A stretch of 19,774 nt of DNA from Parachlorella kessleri (lineage: Eukaryota > Chlorophyta > Trebouxiophyceae > Chlorellales > Chlorellaceae). Shown here in pieces: positions 16,301-19,774 of the stretch. Both the position numbers and the translations under genes were made by a program. The stretch is taken from assembly GCA_001598975.1 (NCBI GenBank), contig BBXU01003049.1:1-19774 (forward strand), given 5' to 3'. The notes below the pieces were generated by a model. That model was not told the DNA's origin and did no database searches. It saw only the letters and a list, made by a program, of their open reading frames with translations. Each line of letters starts with the position of its first letter. Within the stretch, counting starts at the first letter, position 1.

Positions 16301-18454
16301 GAGGTGGGGGGCAGCTGGGTTGCCCGTCGCTCAATCCCTGTGGCTTGTGTTGCGAGGCACCCGGCGAGGCGGCGAGGGAGGGTGGGCGGGTATGCCTGTT
16401 CAGTGCGCTGCAAGCAGCAAGCGGCACGGTGCAGAGCATGGGGGACCTCCACCGCTCTCTACTCGCCTGCCTGCAGGTGCCGCAGCCGTTCAAGCTGGCC
16501 TCGGAGTCGCTGCACGAGAAGGCGCAGCAGGAGCTGGCGCGACTGGTGGAGGCCAAGCGCGCCGCGGAGCAGCCCCTGCAGTTCAAGTGAGGGTGGGCAT
16601 GCTGCGCTGCTGGCTGGTGGTTGAGCTGTCTGTCGGCCTGGACCATCATGGTGCTGGGAACTCTTAAGCACCATGCCCGGTGGTGGGACAGAGCAAGGAC
16701 AGGCTAGAAGCTTCTGGCGAGAGAGGGTGACTGCATGCTGGACAGTCGTCCTGGTGGTAGTGCCTCGGTAGCAGCGCGCTGCTTGTGCCTCGAGGCATGC
16801 AAGCCCGGACATGGGGTGCAGTGCTACCAGTGTCATGGCAGGGACAGCATCTCTGTGTGAAGGGTGGTGTGTGTGTTGCTATGTTGTGGCCTGAGGAGGC
16901 AACACACTAGGACAGCCCACGAAAAAGGGTACACGAAAGTACAAGGTGCGGGCGCGCTTGGGACACATGCCGACCGCACATGATCTGGTGTGAGCTGCTG
17001 GCGTGCAGGGCGAGCGTGTTTGAGGAGAAGATCAAGGCGGGGGTGGCGGCGCACAAGAGCCCCAAGGGCCAGTACAGCACGGACTTCAAGGCAAGCTGCA
17101 CGCCCTGAGGCCTCATCATTAAGTTCATGCCAGCAGTCGCCTGCGTTGCACCCAGCATAGATACCATGCAGCGCACCAGGGGGATTTGGGGCCTGTGGTA
17201 TGGACTATGGTGGGGTGGTGGCACAACCGTTTGCCAGCGCTTGCCTCGACTCTGCAGGTGCCTGCCATGACTACAGACGCGCGTATTGAGCGATACCACG
17301 CGCGAGAGCAGCAGCGGTGGGCGCGTGCCGACGAGATGGCCAGGTCCAAGGCAGAGAAAGAGAGGGCCAAGCAGGTAGGTCTCTGCTGAGTAGACCAGGC
17401 CTATGGGTGCGAGCTGGGTAGGCCACCACCAATGGGTGTTTGGCTTGGTGCTGTGCATGTGCACAGGGAGGCGCAGGGACCTCTTGGCCCTCTGAGGGTG
17501 GTGTGTTGGTTGGAGGAAGTCGCTCTTGGTTTCGTCCCTGGACCTGCAACCAGCGGGCAGTGCAGCGGGGGAGCTGAGCGTGGGCACACCTCAAACTCGT
17601 GTGCAGAGGCTGGGCTGCAGATACCGACGGTTGGCTGGCATGGGGGGGCAGAAGGAGCTCGAACGTCAAGCAGGAGTACAGCAAGAAAGCAGCAATACCG
17701 TCAGCAGCTTTGCGACAGCAGCTCATACAAGTCTCAGTGCCTAGTTCCCTGTAGGGCCGGTGGCTGCACGAGGCGCTGGACCGTCTGTATTACACTATCC
17801 TTCGTACCTCATAGCCTGTGTCATTTTGTAGTCATCATCATACTACCTTCCCAACCCCGGCTGCAGGAGGCGCTGGACCGCGAGGCGGAGGAGTACCGCC
17901 AGCAGCACCGCATTTGCCTCAGCCCCGTCCCTGACTTCAGCCACGTGTTCAAGCCGGATCTTTCCAAGGTGCGGTGGGTGGGAGGGCGGGTGGGTGGTGA
18001 TGGCCAGTGTGATGACATATGGGTGGGTGGGTGGCGTGCTTGTTTGGAGGGGAAGGAGGATGGGTGGCGGGAAGGACAGGACAGTGCAATCTAAGTTTAG
18101 GCTCTGCACCCAGCGTATAGCGGGACGTGAGTGTGCATGCTACGTCTGATACTGGAGGTTGTGTGCCCGGTGGGAGGTGGGCACCCCGGGTGGGGGCCAG
18201 GCAGCTGGGCATGAACCTGAGAGCTGCCGCTATGCCAGTCAGTAGTTCCGTGGGCATCCTGCCCTTGCAGCATCGCATATCTACATTTTGTGTGCGGCCT
18301 GGCACCCGTTCGGGGGCATCTGCCAGCACTGCGTACTGGCTGCAAAGCCTCCGCCTGACCCTTGACCGAATGCCTCCTCGCCTGCTGCCCGCAGAAGCGC
18401 GCGTCCACGGCCTTTTGCCCCTTCAAGCTGGCACACACAGCCAGCCTGTCTTAG
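13370..18454 (+). CDS. TPX2-family microtubule/spindle protein, copy 2 (11 exons)
   Basis: Exons are 13370-13454, 13546-14963, 15206-15346, 15638-15709, 15795-15905, 16130-16246, 16477-16586, 17009-17090, 17258-17374, 17867-17968 and 18395-18454, giving 804 aa; phases agree throughout. The start ATG follows an in-frame TAG at 13358. Exon 2 codes about 470 Ser/Ala/Gly-rich, probably disordered residues. The family core follows: FRLRTSRRAE, PFKLASESLHEKAQQELARL, FKASVFEEKIKAGVAAHKSP, VPAMTTDARIERYHAREQQ with a long charged helix, and CPFKLAHTASLS at the end. Exons 8 and 9 (82 and 117 nt) equal exons 7 and 8 of the neighbouring copy in length and phase, so the two genes are tandem paralogues. 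Its C-terminus stops soon after the core, unlike copy 1. Intron 8 seems to start with GC. Exon 3 is the least certain; skipping it would also keep frame. Confidence 0.75.
14964..15205 (+). other. Intron 2 of TPX2-family copy 2
   Basis: Donor GTGAGT and acceptor CTGCAG are good. No coding-like sequence was seen between them. Confidence 0.65.
17091..17257 (+). other. Inferred GC-AG intron (TPX2-family copy 2, intron 8)
   Basis: The exon ends TTC AAG and is followed by GCAAGC; the frame then meets TGA at 17106-17108. The only nearby GT (within CAGTACAG) gives the wrong phase. The acceptor CTGCAG at 17257 rejoins in phase 0 at VPAMTTDAR, matching APAFMSDAR in copy 1, where the equivalent intron has a GT donor (GTAGGT). 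Confidence 0.6.
17375..17866 (+). other. Intron 9 of TPX2-family copy 2, with a decoy copy of its own acceptor
   Basis: This 492-bp intron has donor GTAGGT and acceptor GGCTGCAG. Bases 17762-17783 copy the acceptor and first codons of exon 10 (17859-17880) with one difference, which turns the AG into AC. A second exon-like stretch starts after CAG at 17651. Confidence 0.7.
17976..17994 (+). other. Potential G-quadruplex just inside a 5' splice site
   Basis: GGGTGGGAGGGCGGGTGGG has five G3 tracts with single-base loops and starts seven bases after donor GTGCGG (17969) of TPX2-family copy 2, intron 10. A second near-match (three G3 and one G2) is at 18021-18034. Confidence 0.75.
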
Positions 18455-18577
18455 CTGGCCCGGGCTCGCCCCACGGGGAACAGGAGGGTCATCCATGCCA
18501 GAGGCAGCCTGGGGTCAGAAAGGAAACACCCCTCCACCCTTCCCTTCGACCACCTTTTTACACTTGGAGCACCAGCA

Positions 18578-18582
18578 TGTAA
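18578..18582 (+). terminator. TGTAA polyadenylation signal for TPX2-family copy 2
   Basis: TGTAA lies 124 bases after the stop codon at 18452-18454. It is the standard chlorophyte signal and agrees with the assigned last exon. Confidence 0.55.
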
Positions 18583-19257
18583 ATACTGTGGGGAGCAGGG
18601 TGTTACTCAGAATGTCGTGTGCAACAGCAATCAGAGACCTGCAGGGCTGGGCACTGCCCATGGGTGGCACCCATGGGCCATGAGCTGCAACCAAGCTTGA
18701 GAGCCCGTCGCACCCGCCGCAGTGGCAGGTTTAGATTAGCCTAGTCTTCATTGGTGTCTGGAGTGTGTGTCAAGAGGTGTGCGTCCACTCTTTTTTAAGT
18801 CATCAATGCCCTGCCAGCTGTGAACCCTGCCAGTGGCGGGCTTCACACCATAGTTGTGGCAGATTTGGGCTTTTCCAGGTACAAGGTTGGCAGCTGGCAG
18901 CATACCATGATACATATCTCCACTCTAGGTACCGTGCAAGGAATGTTGAATATCGGAATGTCTTGCAGAATGTCCTCTGGCATAAAGACAGTTGTACTTG
19001 GAGCAGAAAATTGCAGCTTTGATAGCGTCAGCGAGGAATGAAATTAGTGAAACTGGCCTTAATGTCAGTAAGCGGCTTGTGAACTGTCTTTGATTCAATT
19101 TCAGCACAACTGTCACGGCTGCTTGGCCGAACCAGTCAGCCACGAGCAGAACCCTGCCATCTGAGGTCCATGCTTGCACAATGATTGAGCCAACCCATAC
19201 CCAAGGCGCTGCGCTGCCAACTCAGCCCCCAGGGGTTGTAGTGAAGAACCGACGCCA
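18583..19257. other. Convergent 3' region between TPX2-family copy 2 and HSP33
   Basis: About 670 bp, partly A+T-richer (18890-19110), most likely hold 3' untranslated sequence. Open frames of 73-85 codons occur on both strands (for example 18820-19041 plus and 18925-19179 minus) but match nothing I recognise. No TGTAA for HSP33 was seen close to its stop. Confidence 0.55.
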
Positions 19258-19774
19258 TCAGCTCCTGGTGGCCTGGATCATGGATAGCACCTCTTCCAGC
19301 TCGAACTGGTAAGTGTCCTTGCAGAACTCGCAGGTGGCCTGCAGGGGTGACAAGGCAAAGGTAATAACCTGTTCCACAGCGCAACTCTCACACCCTGTCC
19401 GCACTACGTGCCACCCATGCTAATAACAAGGCAATTTGCCAATGGGGCACATGGCATGAGGAACTATCCAGGGACTGTGCGCCAGGGCGGCGGCAGTGGT
19501 ACGCACCTGCAGGCTGCGCTGTGACATGTATCAAGTGGCACTCAAGCGAGACCCGAAGCAACTCCACGCACGACTGCAGCGGGCGCCATGCAGACCACCA
19601 CCTGCTGTAAGGGGGAGGCTGTGGGCGAAGCGGCGGCAGCGTGCTGCACTGGCGCCATGGAGCCTAGTCTGCACCCCAAACTGGCCTCCCTTACTAAACC
19701 GATGGGGTGTAGTAAGGCTGTTCGCTAACTCGCCTCCAGCTTGCCCTCTGTCCGCAGGATGTCGTGGACCTCCT
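19258..19774 (-). CDS. HSP33: Hsp33-type redox-regulated chaperone, C-terminal exons (partial, runs off right edge)
   Basis: Two exons are seen: 19774-19734 (continuing beyond the window) and 19338-19258 with stop TGA. They read EVHDILRTEGKLE, then ATCEFCKDTYQFELEEVLSM to the end. In Hsp33 the C-terminal redox switch has four zinc-binding cysteines (CxC and CxxC); the last pair, CEFC, is visible here with the usual E-G-K-L-E lead and the aromatic residue after it (TYQF). When oxidised, zinc is lost and the protein becomes an ATP-independent holdase. The eukaryotic algal copy is probably plastid-located, but the N-terminus is outside the window. The join requires a GC donor (GAG followed by GCGAGT). 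Confidence 0.8.
19339..19733 (-). other. Inferred GC-AG intron of HSP33
   Basis: On the minus strand the exon ends CTG GAG and continues GCGAGT TAG, so the frame stops two codons later. The acceptor CCCCTGCAG joins in phase 0 to GCC ACC TGC GAG, giving the conserved KLE-x-x-CEFC. No GT donor gives this frame. Otherwise the 395-bp interval shows no gene. Confidence 0.6.

Noticed and set aside
18820..19179. Open frames on both strands in the 3' intergenic region
   Set aside because: They are short, overlap each other on opposite strands, have no recognised motif, and are placed where 3' untranslated sequences are expected.
1..19774. CRISPR array, insertion sequence, tRNA or rRNA
   Set aside because: No regularly spaced direct repeats with spacers, no transposase-like frame and no tRNA or rRNA landmark was seen; the repeats found are local copies of exon edges or low-complexity runs.

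Overview
The window looks like nuclear DNA of a green alga (Chlorophyta). The evidence is GC-rich, intron-dense genes with typical GT...TGCAG boundaries, long Ala/Gly/Gln-rich inserts inside conserved domains, predicted plastid transit peptides, and the chlorophyte polyadenylation word TGTAA downstream of two genes. The genus cannot be told. No rRNA, tRNA, CRISPR array or recognisable transposon was seen. All gene models were assembled by eye from domain homology, splice consensus and reading-phase continuity; no transcript data were used.

Six genes can be supported. (1) SecA translocase ATPase, N-terminal exons, minus strand, 1291 down to the left edge (partial). (2) A calcineurin-like metallophosphoesterase of the cyanobacterial/plastid TIGR04168 type, plus strand, 1893-5780, 5 exons. 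(3) XRCC2, a RAD51 paralogue of homologous recombination, minus strand, 8668-6138, 8 exons. (4) A TPX2-family spindle/microtubule protein, plus strand, 8884-12537, 11 exons. (5) A second TPX2-family gene in tandem, plus strand, 13370-18454, 11 exons; its core exons match gene 4 in length and phase. (6) The C-terminal exons of an Hsp33-type redox chaperone, minus strand, right edge to 19258 (partial).

Genes 1 and 2 are divergent and both carry plastid-like leaders. Genes 2 and 3 converge. Genes 3 and 4 are divergent across about 215 bp, so a DNA-repair gene and a mitosis gene may share a promoter. Genes 5 and 6 converge.

The most unusual signal is in the introns, above all those of the phosphoesterase gene. 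They hold degraded tandem copies of the neighbouring exon ends, including the exon-intron junctions. Several copies still read as the conserved protein but have lost the splice dinucleotide (GT to AT, AG to AC), and two of them differ from their parent exon only by transitions. One copy, at 2146-2189, keeps a working-looking donor and has gained an in-frame ATG. It therefore looks like an alternative first exon that would make the phosphoesterase without its transit peptide. A further oddity is that three of about 34 inferred introns begin with GC rather than GT.
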